Source: Oscillospiraceae bacterium (GTDB lineage Bacteria; Bacillota; Clostridia; Oscillospirales; Oscillospiraceae). From it: 5,967 nt of DNA. Shown here in pieces: positions 1 through 5,845 of the stretch. The DNA is taken from positions 1-5,967 of the forward strand of contig WQRL01000124.1 of the NCBI GenBank assembly GCA_009786775.1. The letters are read 5' to 3'. The position numbers and the translations under genes are program-made. Below the pieces are notes generated by a model. The model was not told the origin of the DNA, ran no database searches, and saw nothing but the letters and a program-made list of their open reading frames with translations. Every line of letters begins with the position of its first letter. The stretch's first letter is position 1.

Positions 1-14
1 TTTCTTGTTTTGCC

Positions 15-174
15 CATACCAGTCGGACATGGGCGGGTGCTCTGGGGGGAAGTGGGGCGGCCGCAGTCCTGGAACACAAGTTTTGTCCTTGGCCCAAAGT
101 TTCTGCCAGGGTAGACGTGACTGACGTAGGCCGCCACACTTTTTCACAGAGCATTTGCCCGTGTCCGACGGATG
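15..174 (+). ncRNA. Candidate rod-shaped structured RNA, identity unknown
   Basis: The segment folds into a long hairpin. The main helix pairs 22-44 with 147-169 (23 consecutive pairs). It continues through 46-54 with 137-145 (9 pairs), 56-62 with 129-135 (7), 64-68 with 119-123 (5) and 69-72 with 106-109 (4), and is extended outward by 19-20/170-171 and 15-17/172-174. Seven of the roughly 53 pairs are G-U wobbles when read as + strand RNA (30/161, 35-37/154-156, 47-49/142-144). On the minus strand these would be A-C mismatches, so the + strand is the likely transcript. No reading frame with a ribosome site covers it. The shape recalls 6S RNA, but I cannot see a clear large central bubble, and I recognise no signature of SRP RNA, RNase P RNA or tmRNA. 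The true 5' end and the promoter may lie left of the window. Strand and structure are seen directly; the RNA status is inferred. Confidence 0.5.
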
Positions 175-294
175 ATTTCAACGGATAGTTTTAGATGTGT
201 GTGAAATATAGTGGCATATTGCCATTTGGAACTTTGTCCGAAGTAAGTCTATTCAACCATCGGGTTACAATAAGTTACAAAAACAAACAAAAGG
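175..294. other. Non-coding spacer between rod RNA and SH3b gene promoter
   Basis: No supported gene lies here. It contains a short palindrome at 212-224 (TGGCA, 3-nt centre, TGCCA), a GTTACAA direct repeat at 264-280, and an A-rich stretch at 278-292 just before the -35 box that could act as an UP element. No convincing terminator for the preceding RNA candidate is visible. Confidence 0.5.
264..280 (-). promoter_or_regulatory. Direct repeat resembling a WalR-type box
   Basis: GTTACAA occurs at 264-270 and 274-280, a period of 10 bp or one helical turn. On the minus strand this reads TGTAAC, 4 nt, TGTAAC. The published WalR (YycF) box of Bacillus and Staphylococcus is TGTWAH-N5-TGTWAH, so both half-sites fit but the spacer is one base short. 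It sits 14 bp upstream of the -35 box of a cell-wall-type SH3b gene, the kind of gene WalR controls. The site is seen; the regulator is an inference. Confidence 0.3.
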
Positions 295-323
295 TTGACA
301 AAAGAAACATAATCTGTTACTAT
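295..323 (+). promoter_or_regulatory. Sigma-A type promoter of the SH3b gene
   Basis: A perfect TTGACA (295-300) is followed by a 17-nt spacer and TACTAT (318-323). TG at 315-316 is placed one base before the -10, making an extended -10. The predicted transcription start is near 330, giving an untranslated leader of about 26 nt that ends in AGGAGG (345-350), 5 nt from the ATG. Confidence 0.8.
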
Positions 324-355
324 TAGCCGCAGACTCAGTTATTCAGGAGGACATA

Positions 356-1516
356 ATGGCAAAGACAAGGCTAAAAAATCTACTTTTTGCGGCTACAATA
401 ATAGGAATCATGTTCGCACTTACACAAACAGCTATGGCCGCCGGGACATTTAGAACCACTAACGGTGTAAATATCCGCAGCGAAGCCGCACTGGACGCAA
501 GCGTTTTGCGCACAGTCAGCGTGGGAAGCAACGTAGAAGTCCTGGAACACAACCCAGCGGGCTGGTCACGGGTACGCGTTGGCAACACAACAGGCTTTAT
601 AAGATCTGATTTTCTCGAAGTACCTACAGGCTCCCGCCCCGCAACACTAAGGACAACCTATGGGGTTAATATGCGCAGCGAAGCCGCACTGGACGCAAGC
701 GTTTTGCGCGTAGTCGATGCAGGAGCAAAGGTAGAAGTATTAACTCACAACCCAGCGGCCTGGTCACGGGTGCGCGTTGGAGGCACAGAAGGCTTTATTA
801 GGTCGGACTTTCTTACCACTACTGGTGTTCAAGCTCCCCAGAGCAGCACCGCCAGCTCAAATGCAAACGCAAATTCAAGCACACCTGCCGCCTCAACTGC
901 TAGTGTTAACATGAACCACCCCGTCACGCTTTGGACAACAGCCAATGCTAACGTCCGCAGCAGCGCATCACCGGATGCAGACGTTGTTACTATGCTCGAC
1001 GAAGGAACTGCGGTTTCGGTGGTTGCACTAAACCCCAGCGCATGGGCAAGAGTGCAGGTTAACGGCGCTACTGGTTACATTAGAAATGATTTGCTCAGAG
1101 GCAATGTAAATAATGTTGAGCTCCTTGAGTGGTCGGTTGTCAGAGGAATGCTCCGCGATGGCCAAGTTGTACATATAACCGATGTCAGAACAGGCAGAAC
1201 ATATAATGTCAGGATATTTACCAGAGGAAGGCATGCTGATGTCGAGGCTGCAACACAGGCTGACTCTGATACCATCAGAAGCCTCAATGGCGGAAACTGG
1301 AGCTGGGACCGCCGCCCTGTTTGGGTAACTTTTGACGGCAGAACAGTAGCTGCAAGCATAAACGCAATGCCCCATGGCCGCGGCGCAGTACAAGGCAACG
1401 GAATGAATGGCCATATCTGCCTGCATTTTCTCGGAAGCGAAAACCACAACGGCAGCACAACATCCCCAAGGCTCCACCGCGCCATGGTACTGGAAGCATT
1501 TGCAGCCGGAGGCTAA
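356..1516 (+). CDS. Secreted three-SH3b protein with conserved C-terminal domain
   Basis: A protein of 386 residues, probably exported and attached to or acting at the cell wall. Residues 1-28 form a signal peptide: basic start, hydrophobic core, AMA-A cleavage site. SH3b domains follow at about 31-88, 96-153 and 189-247, each with the N-x-R-S start, a G-x-x-V-x-V turn, a W-x-R-V strand and G-[FY]-I-R ending. A Ser/Ala/Asn/Thr-rich linker (154-187) separates the second and third. SH3b domains usually bind peptidoglycan. The C-terminal part (about 256-386) matches from memory a domain frequent at the end of Firmicute SH3b or peptidoglycan-binding proteins. Its recognisable elements are HADVE (293-297), SWDRRP (316-321), MPHG (339-342) and NGHICLHF (351-358), followed by H364 and H374. 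Its function is not known to me; the conserved His residues and C355 suggest an active or metal site. The start is fixed by AGGAGG at 345-350 and the signal peptide. It is monocistronic, with its own promoter and terminator. The first two SH3b domains are recent copies of one another. Confidence 0.93.
   Translation: MAKTRLKNLLFAATIIGIMFALTQTAMAAGTFRTTNGVNIRSEAALDASVLRTVSVGSNVEVLEHNPAGWSRVRVGNTTGFIRSDFLEVPTGSRPATLRTTYGVNMRSEAALDASVLRVVDAGAKVEVLTHNPAAWSRVRVGGTEGFIRSDFLTTTGVQAPQSSTASSNANANSSTPAASTASVNMNHPVTLWTTANANVRSSASPDADVVTMLDEGTAVSVVALNPSAWARVQVNGATGYIRNDLLRGNVNNVELLEWSVVRGMLRDGQVVHITDVRTGRTYNVRIFTRGRHADVEAATQADSDTIRSLNGGNWSWDRRPVWVTFDGRTVAASINAMPHGRGAVQGNGMNGHICLHFLGSENHNGSTTSPRLHRAMVLEAFAAGG
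476..709 (+). repeat. Internal duplication within the SH3b gene (exact 36-bp repeat)
   Basis: Positions 476-511 and 674-709 are identical over 36 bp and lie 198 bp (66 codons) apart, encoding the same SH3b strand (RSEAALDASVLR) in the first and second domains. Further identity follows at 548-560 and 746-758. The third domain has clearly diverged. This indicates recent duplication or gene conversion between domains 1 and 2. Confidence 0.9.
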
Positions 1517-1540
1517 GGGCACACAACATAATTTCACAAC

Positions 1541-1585
1541 AAAAAAGTTCTGTAATCTTCTTCGATTGCAGAACTTTTCGGTTTT
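1541..1585. terminator. Bidirectional intrinsic terminator between convergent genes
   Basis: Positions 1543-1557 pair with 1564-1578 (15 pairs, one of them G-U) around the 6-nt loop TTCTTC. The stem is flanked by six A residues on the left (1541-1546) and a T-rich run on the right (TTTTCGGTTTT, 1575-1585). It therefore works as a hairpin plus U-run in both directions, ending the SH3b transcript from the left and the helicase transcript from the right. Confidence 0.85.
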
Positions 1586-1617
1586 GGGCATTTGCGCAAA
1601 ATTTCTTGTACACCAGC

Positions 1618-1633
1618 GCCGCCGTGCGGCGGC
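1618..1633 (-). other. GC-rich hairpin directly after the rhlE stop codon
   Basis: GCCGCC pairs with GGCGGC around a 4-nt loop and abuts the TAA of the helicase gene. No T-run follows it on the minus strand, so it is not a standard intrinsic terminator. It may protect the 3' end of the mRNA or cause a pause ahead of the terminator at 1541-1585. Confidence 0.4.
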
Positions 1634-2905
1634 TTACCTGTGTTTTTTTGCGTCCGGCGACGGCCTTGAAGGCCTGTTTGGCTTTGTGCTGGGGTGCGGC
1701 TTGCGCCTGCCTGAGCCGGCAGACGATTTCGGAGGCCTAGGCGCAGGGGGCTTCCGAGGCTCAAAGTTTTGCATGGGATAGGGGTTATCCTCTTCCACGC
1801 GGATGTCCATTTTGATTAGCTTCTGTATTGATTCCAGATAAGGCTTCTCATCAAATGAGCACAGGGAAATCGCTGTGCCCTCATGCCCTGCACGGCCTGT
1901 TCTGCCGATGCGGTGAACATAGGCCTCCGCTTCCTCAGGCAAATTATAATTGAAGACATGCGTGAGTTTGTCGATATCTATGCCCCTTGCTGCAATATCT
2001 GTGGCGACAAGCACCCAAGTCTTGCCTGCGGCAAATTCGGCAAGAGCCCTCTGGCGTGCCGTTTGCGACTTATCGCTGTGGATTACTCCTGCACTAACCC
2101 CCGATTTGTTAAGAGTCCTGCAAACCTGGTCGGCCCTGCGCTTTGTCCTGGTGAAAACCAGCGCTGAGTACACCTGCTGGGTTTTGAGCAGGTGCAAAAG
2201 CAAGCCGCTCTTGCTGGAATTATCGACAAAGTAAACTGACTGGTCGATTATTTCAACAGGTGACGATACAGGAGTCACAGTGACTTTGATGGGCTTTTGC
2301 AGGATTGTGTCAGCCAGGGCTGCAATTTCTTTGGGCATTGTAGCTGAGAAAAGCAAAGTTTGGCGGCTGCGTGGGATTAGCGCGATAATTTTTTTTACAT
2401 CGGCAATAAATCCCATGTCCAGCATCCTGTCCGCTTCATCAAGGACAAAAAAAGATATGCTGCTCAAGTCACAGATTTTTTGATTGATTAAGTCACATAG
2501 CCGCCCAGGTGTCGCTACTAAAATATCTGCCCCTGCACGCAGCTCCTCAACCTGTGGCACTTGACTTACTCCGCCAAACATCACGATAGTTTTCAGTCCT
2601 GTGTAGCGCCCATAGGTTTTGAAGCTCTGCCCCACCTGTGCGGCGAGCTCCCTTGTCGGCGTCAGTATAAGCGCCTTTACCGCACGCCCTGATGTTTTCG
2701 TGGCATTTGCCTTGAATAATTTTTGCAAAATAGGTATTGCAAAAGCAGCCGTTTTGCCTGTGCCTGTCTGGGCACAGCCCAGCACATCGCGCCCTTCCAG
2801 CAGCGGGGGGATCGCCTGTGCTTGAATCGGAGATGGCTGCTCGTAGCCCTCATCATTTATAGCCTTTAATATAGGGCTGATTAAGTTTAGTTCTTTGAAA
2901 GTCAT
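1634..2905 (-). CDS. rhlE: ATP-dependent DEAD-box RNA helicase, RhlE type
   Basis: A cytoplasmic, ATP-driven RNA-unwinding protein of 423 residues, of the kind involved in ribosome assembly, RNA decay and growth in the cold. All family motifs are present in order: Q motif with F3 and Q28, motif I AQTGTGKT (45-52), Ia PTRELAAQ (83-90), GG (111-112), Ib TPGR (132-135), DEAD (156-159), SAT (187-189), IV LVFTRTKR (249-256), V ATDIAARGID (301-310) and VI HRIGRTGR (331-338). The opening F-x-x-L-x-L pattern, GCAQTGTGKTAAF and the IHSDKSQ block favour RhlE over CsdA, DbpA or SrmB. The tail (about 383-423) is basic and proline-rich with no folded domain, as is usual in the subfamily for RNA contact. 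The start is certain, because the codon just before the ATG is an in-frame TAA. The ribosome site is weak: only GGA about 8 nt upstream. It is convergent with the SH3b gene and divergent from the M13 peptidase gene, with its own promoter. Confidence 0.95.
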   Translation of the reverse strand: MTFKELNLISPILKAINDEGYEQPSPIQAQAIPPLLEGRDVLGCAQTGTGKTAAFAIPILQKLFKANATKTSGRAVKALILTPTRELAAQVGQSFKTYGRYTGLKTIVMFGGVSQVPQVEELRAGADILVATPGRLCDLINQKICDLSSISFFVLDEADRMLDMGFIADVKKIIALIPRSRQTLLFSATMPKEIAALADTILQKPIKVTVTPVSSPVEIIDQSVYFVDNSSKSGLLLHLLKTQQVYSALVFTRTKRRADQVCRTLNKSGVSAGVIHSDKSQTARQRALAEFAAGKTWVLVATDIAARGIDIDKLTHVFNYNLPEEAEAYVHRIGRTGRAGHEGTAISLCSFDEKPYLESIQKLIKMDIRVEEDNPYPMQNFEPRKPPAPRPPKSSAGSGRRKPHPSTKPNRPSRPSPDAKKHR

Positions 2906-2975
2906 TTAATAGTCCATTCTAGTGGTGCGTTGCGCGCCATTAATTATCTGCATTTTATAAATTTGCCGAAGTTTT

Positions 2976-3004
2976 ATTATATACTGCATTGACGCCAAGG
3001 TCAA
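2976..3004 (-). promoter_or_regulatory. Sigma-A type promoter of rhlE
   Basis: On the minus strand, TTGACC (3004 to 2999) is followed by a 17-nt spacer and a perfect TATAAT (2981 to 2976). Transcription should start near 2969, giving a leader of about 64 nt before the ATG at 2905. Confidence 0.8.
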
Positions 3005-3015
3005 GTCTGCGGCTC

Positions 3016-3041
3016 TATGCTAACATAATATGCTGACATAA
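3016..3041. repeat. Abutting 13-bp tandem repeat between divergent promoters
   Basis: TATGCTAACATAA (3016-3028) is followed directly by TATGCTGACATAA (3029-3041), with a single difference at the seventh position. The pair lies between the rhlE -35 box (ends at 3004) and the M13 gene -35 box (starts at 3069), a position suited to a regulator acting on either promoter. The repeat is seen; the operator role is inferred. Confidence 0.6.
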
Positions 3042-3068
3042 TTGTACGCCAAAACCCAAAATCCTTTC

Positions 3069-3097
3069 TTGACTACAGCCTGTTCATATATTATACT
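3069..3097 (+). promoter_or_regulatory. Sigma-A type promoter of the SLH-M13 peptidase gene
   Basis: TTGACT (3069-3074), a 17-nt spacer and TATACT (3092-3097) differ from the consensus by one base in each box. Transcription should start near 3104, leaving a leader of about 83 nt. Within the leader, GCCCT (3107-3111) and AGGGC (3120-3124) can form a small hairpin. Confidence 0.75.
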
Positions 3098-3186
3098 TAT
3101 CTGAGTGCCCTGAAGCCTTAGGGCGATTAATTTTGCGGTTTTCTAGACTGCAAATTAATATATATAGGAAAGAATTGGAGATGTTT

Positions 3187-5646
3187 ATGAAGAAAAAATT
3201 ACTCAAGAACCTAGGGGCGTTGTTGTTGGCAATTGTAATGCTGATGACGACGCTTTCAACTGTGTTTGCAGCAGCCGGCACAGACGCTGCCCCCCAGACA
3301 CAGCCCATAACCAGAGGAGCCTTTGCAAGGCTTGTGGCTGACAGTTTTCAGCTCAGTGCCGCTTCTGGAACACCTAGCTTTACTGACGTGCCCGCCGGCC
3401 ATCAACATGCAGCGGCAATTGCGGCTGTACACTCAAGCGGCTACATGGTAGGCAACAGCGCCGGACGCTTTTTCCCCGACCAATTGATAACCGGCTGGGA
3501 AGCTGCCACTATGATAAATAACATGCTGGGCTTTGACGGTGACTTGGCTCCGCAAGCCTCAGGCCTTTCAGTCCCATCTTGGGCAGTTCCTGCGGCGTCG
3601 GTTTTGCTTGACCTGACTATGGTTGACAGGTCTCTCATCGAAAGACACCAGATGATGATGCACGATGCCGAAGCATTTATAGATGCGGTCACTACAGCCC
3701 TTATGATTGCCCCAGGCACGCCATATGCATTACAGCAGGTTGGGCTGCGCGACAATTTCTTTGCGTATGTAAACAGGCAATTTCTCGCCACAGGCACATT
3801 CCATCCAGGAGCAGTGGCGGCGATGTCGTTTAGTGATGTAAGCCAAAAGGTAAGAGAGCAGCAGCAGGTTATCCTGTATGAAATTCTTACTAACACAAAC
3901 CTCGCCCCTGGCTCAGATGAGTGGATGGCCCGCGAGCTACACACTATGTTCCTTGACAATGAAGCTAGAATAGCGTCAATAAGTTTGCTTGAGCCTTATT
4001 TCGATGCAGTAAGGGATGCTGATTCAATAGATGAGCTATTGGAAGTCGCCAGAAGATATTCACATTATTTCAGCTTGGTTCCTTTTTACTCTTTAGCTTT
4101 TGCGAGAGATGCAAGGGTAGATGCTACGCAATGGGCAGCTTTCATTATGCCGAGCGGCCTGTCCCTGGGCTCAAGGGATCTCTATGCAGACGACCCTTCG
4201 CTGGCACATATACATACGGCATATATTGAAATGCTTGCAGAAATGCTCATGCACATAGGTGAAACAGAGGACTTAGAAGATAGAGCCGCAGCATTGTTTG
4301 CAGTTGAGCAAGCCAGGGCGCTTAGAATGCTCCCAGCAGCGGCTGCCGCTGACCCGCAAGTGCTGTTCACCCCCACCACATGGCAAGATGTGCTTGAGGC
4401 TTCAAGCGTCACTCAAAGCCTCACATTTATAGAGGAAATCTTTGAGCTTGCACAGGATATGAACGTATACAGCGCAGTTTTGGACTATGTTGAATTTATA
4501 AACAGCCTGTATGTTGAAGAGAATCTGCAAACGCTTAAAGATGCTGCGCTAATTCATATTTTCTCAGCCTTTATGCCTGTTTTGGACGATGCTTTTGCAA
4601 ACATAACTGATGGTTTGCTGACGGCTCTCCTCGGCCAAGCGATGAGCGACGGCCTGACAATTGAGGACCGCGCTCAGCAGTTTGTCACATCCATGATGTG
4701 GAGAACATTTTCACGGGCGTACTACCAGAGATTCAGCTCCCCTGAGCTCAAGCGCGATGTTACGGAAATGACAGAGGAGATTAGGGCTGTAATGGGTGAG
4801 ATGATTGCTGACCTCACATGGATGAGCGCAGAAACCAGAGCTGCCTCGATTGAAAAACTCGAAGCAGTCACGGCCTTTATCGCCTTCCCTGACGAACCAA
4901 TAAGCGAACTTCCCTTTGAAGTGCGCCCGCAAGCCCTGGGCGGCAACTTGGTTGAATTTATGTTCAGTTCAGCTAGGCTCAGTAACGAACTGTCATTTGA
5001 GCAAATAAGCAACCCCGCAATTGTCAATATCTGGGAATCCCTTCCCACATCCACTGTAAACGCTTTTTACAGCGCAATGGACAACGCTATAATAATCCCG
5101 GCAGGCATTCTGCAGTACCCGTTTTATAGCACGGATAGCACCAGAGAGCAAAATCTCGGCGCAATTGGCGCAGTAATCGCCCATGAGTTTGTCCACGCTT
5201 TTGACCCCATGGGTTCTCAGTTTGATAAGCACGGCACTATGACAAATTGGTGGACAGAAGCCGATTCCGCAGCGTTTGCCGAGAGAAATGCCAGAGTCAT
5301 TGAAATCCTAAATTCAATCGAATTTGCCGGAATGAATATCGACGGTGCCTTCACAGTGGGCGAGGCTGTAACTGACCTAGGTGCGATGGAGGTTGCCCTC
5401 ACAGTAGCAGCCGGCATGGAAGATGCAGACCCTGCACTTGTGATGAAGGCCTGGGCTAGAATCTGGGCAGCGCGCATGAGCCCTGAAGTGGCTAATTTCA
5501 TGATGCTCAGCGCCCCTCACCTTCCCCCGCTGCTGAGAACTAATTTCATTCTGGCCCAGCTAGATGAGTTCTATGAGGTTTTCGGAGTAGTAGCAGGAGA
5601 TGGAATGTACATACCAGTAGACGAGCGCATTAGTTTCTGGAGATAG
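3187..5646 (+). CDS. Secreted SLH-anchored M13 (neprilysin/PepO-type) zinc metallopeptidase
   Basis: A protein of 819 residues, probably an extracytoplasmic zinc endopeptidase acting on peptides at the cell surface. Residues 1-28 are a signal peptide (MKKK start, hydrophobic core, VFA-A cleavage). Residues about 41-174 carry SLH-type repeats: a partial first one (ITRGAFARLV), a clear second (FTDVP to FFPDQLITGWEA, about 65-115), and a degenerate third (SWAVPAASVL onward, about 128-174). The M13 region, about 187-819, has the usual length of a bacterial PepO. It shows DNFFAYVNRQFL at its start, VNAFYS (624-629), the zinc site HEFVH (666-670), and GEAVTD with the third ligand E726 and D730, matching HExxH and the GENIAD motif. 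It ends in GDGMYIPVDERISFW. The start at 3187 is preferred because GGAG (3177-3180) is 6 nt away; the ATG at 3181 (AGGAAAG at 3166-3172) is the alternative. An upstream TTG at 3133 lacks a ribosome site and would bury the signal peptide. It is monocistronic, with its own promoter and terminator. The substrate is unknown. Confidence 0.93.
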   Translation: MKKKLLKNLGALLLAIVMLMTTLSTVFAAAGTDAAPQTQPITRGAFARLVADSFQLSAASGTPSFTDVPAGHQHAAAIAAVHSSGYMVGNSAGRFFPDQLITGWEAATMINNMLGFDGDLAPQASGLSVPSWAVPAASVLLDLTMVDRSLIERHQMMMHDAEAFIDAVTTALMIAPGTPYALQQVGLRDNFFAYVNRQFLATGTFHPGAVAAMSFSDVSQKVREQQQVILYEILTNTNLAPGSDEWMARELHTMFLDNEARIASISLLEPYFDAVRDADSIDELLEVARRYSHYFSLVPFYSLAFARDARVDATQWAAFIMPSGLSLGSRDLYADDPSLAHIHTAYIEMLAEMLMHIGETEDLEDRAAALFAVEQARALRMLPAAAAADPQVLFTPTTWQDVLEASSVTQSLTFIEEIFELAQDMNVYSAVLDYVEFINSLYVEENLQTLKDAALIHIFSAFMPVLDDAFANITDGLLTALLGQAMSDGLTIEDRAQQFVTSMMWRTFSRAYYQRFSSPELKRDVTEMTEEIRAVMGEMIADLTWMSAETRAASIEKLEAVTAFIAFPDEPISELPFEVRPQALGGNLVEFMFSSARLSNELSFEQISNPAIVNIWESLPTSTVNAFYSAMDNAIIIPAGILQYPFYSTDSTREQNLGAIGAVIAHEFVHAFDPMGSQFDKHGTMTNWWTEADSAAFAERNARVIEILNSIEFAGMNIDGAFTVGEAVTDLGAMEVALTVAAGMEDADPALVMKAWARIWAARMSPEVANFMMLSAPHLPPLLRTNFILAQLDEFYEVFGVVAGDGMYIPVDERISFWR

Positions 5647-5667
5647 TGTAAGAATAGCTAACAGTAT

Positions 5668-5722
5668 ATGGGCTGCCGTGAGATGATTTTATAAATCTTC
5701 GGCAGCCCATTTTGTATTTTTT
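5668..5722 (+). terminator. Intrinsic terminator of the M13 peptidase gene
   Basis: ATGGGCTGCCG (5668-5678) pairs perfectly with CGGCAGCCCAT (5700-5710), and four further pairs form inside (5681-5684 with 5695-5698). A T-rich run follows at 5710-5722. It begins 21 nt after the stop codon. The left flank is not A-rich, so it acts in one direction only. Confidence 0.9.
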
Positions 5723-5752
5723 ATAACACGACATTATGCTGTCGTGTTATAA
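5721..5752. promoter_or_regulatory. Perfect 13-bp inverted repeat, probable operator
   Basis: TTATAACACGACA (5721-5733) and its exact reverse complement (5740-5752) flank the 6-nt centre TTATGC. The right arm overlaps the first -10 element of the downstream regulator gene, so a bound dimer would block RNA polymerase. The core ACACGACA/TGTCGTGT is the likely recognition sequence. No T-run follows the right arm, which argues against a second terminator. Autoregulation by the downstream HTH protein is the simplest reading but is inferred. Confidence 0.6.
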
Positions 5753-5762
5753 TTGCTATAAT
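5745..5762 (+). promoter_or_regulatory. Tandem extended -10 elements of the HTH regulator gene
   Basis: Two perfect TATAAT boxes occur 9 bp apart (5748-5753 and 5757-5762), each preceded by an extended -10 TGN (TGT at 5745-5747, TGC at 5754-5756). Neither has a good -35 box at 16-18 nt, which extended -10 promoters tolerate. Predicted starts are near 5760 and 5769. Confidence 0.55.
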
Positions 5763-5845
5763 TAAAATATGAAGTTTGCACTAACGGCTGCGCAGCTCTT
5801 TTATGGCTGCTTGTGCCGAAAATTGCCGAAAGGTGGGGCATTAAA

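Noticed and set aside
65..79. Antisense control of the SH3b mRNA by the rod RNA
   Set aside because: The shared 15-mer has the same orientation in both places, so pairing would need a minus-strand transcript. The wobble pattern argues against that.
15..174. Integron attC site or miniature inverted-repeat transposable element
   Set aside because: No GTTRRRY core sites are seen. No target-site duplication flanks the inverted arms. The arm differences are all G-U wobbles, which favours an RNA.
1..190. Assignment of the rod RNA to SRP RNA, RNase P RNA or tmRNA
   Set aside because: The GGAAG/GCAGCC tip of SRP RNA, the conserved P4 and GAGGAAAGTCC segments of RNase P RNA, and the tRNA-like TTCGA end of tmRNA are all absent. 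6S RNA remains possible but is not shown.
1028..1591. Minus-strand reading frames opposite the SH3b gene
   Set aside because: They are mirror frames of a real coding sequence, rich in Cys, Ser and Arg, and lack ribosome sites and recognisable domains. One runs through the terminator hairpin.
1591..1600. TTTGCGCAAA palindrome between the terminator and the rhlE end
   Set aside because: It is a single 10-bp palindrome in a convergent 3' region, with no promoter nearby and no T-run, and is probably incidental.
1407..1781. Plus-strand reading frame across the SH3b gene end and the rhlE tail
   Set aside because: It overlaps two well-supported genes and the terminator, has no ribosome site, and has no recognisable protein pattern.
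3133..3186. Extended start of the M13 peptidase at TTG 3133
   Set aside because: There is no ribosome site in front of it. It would place 18 extra residues before a normal signal peptide, while GGAG fits the ATG at 3187.
3441..5501. Several minus-strand frames opposite the M13 peptidase gene
   Set aside because: They are low-complexity shadows of the peptidase codons, with no promoter, ribosome site or domain signature.
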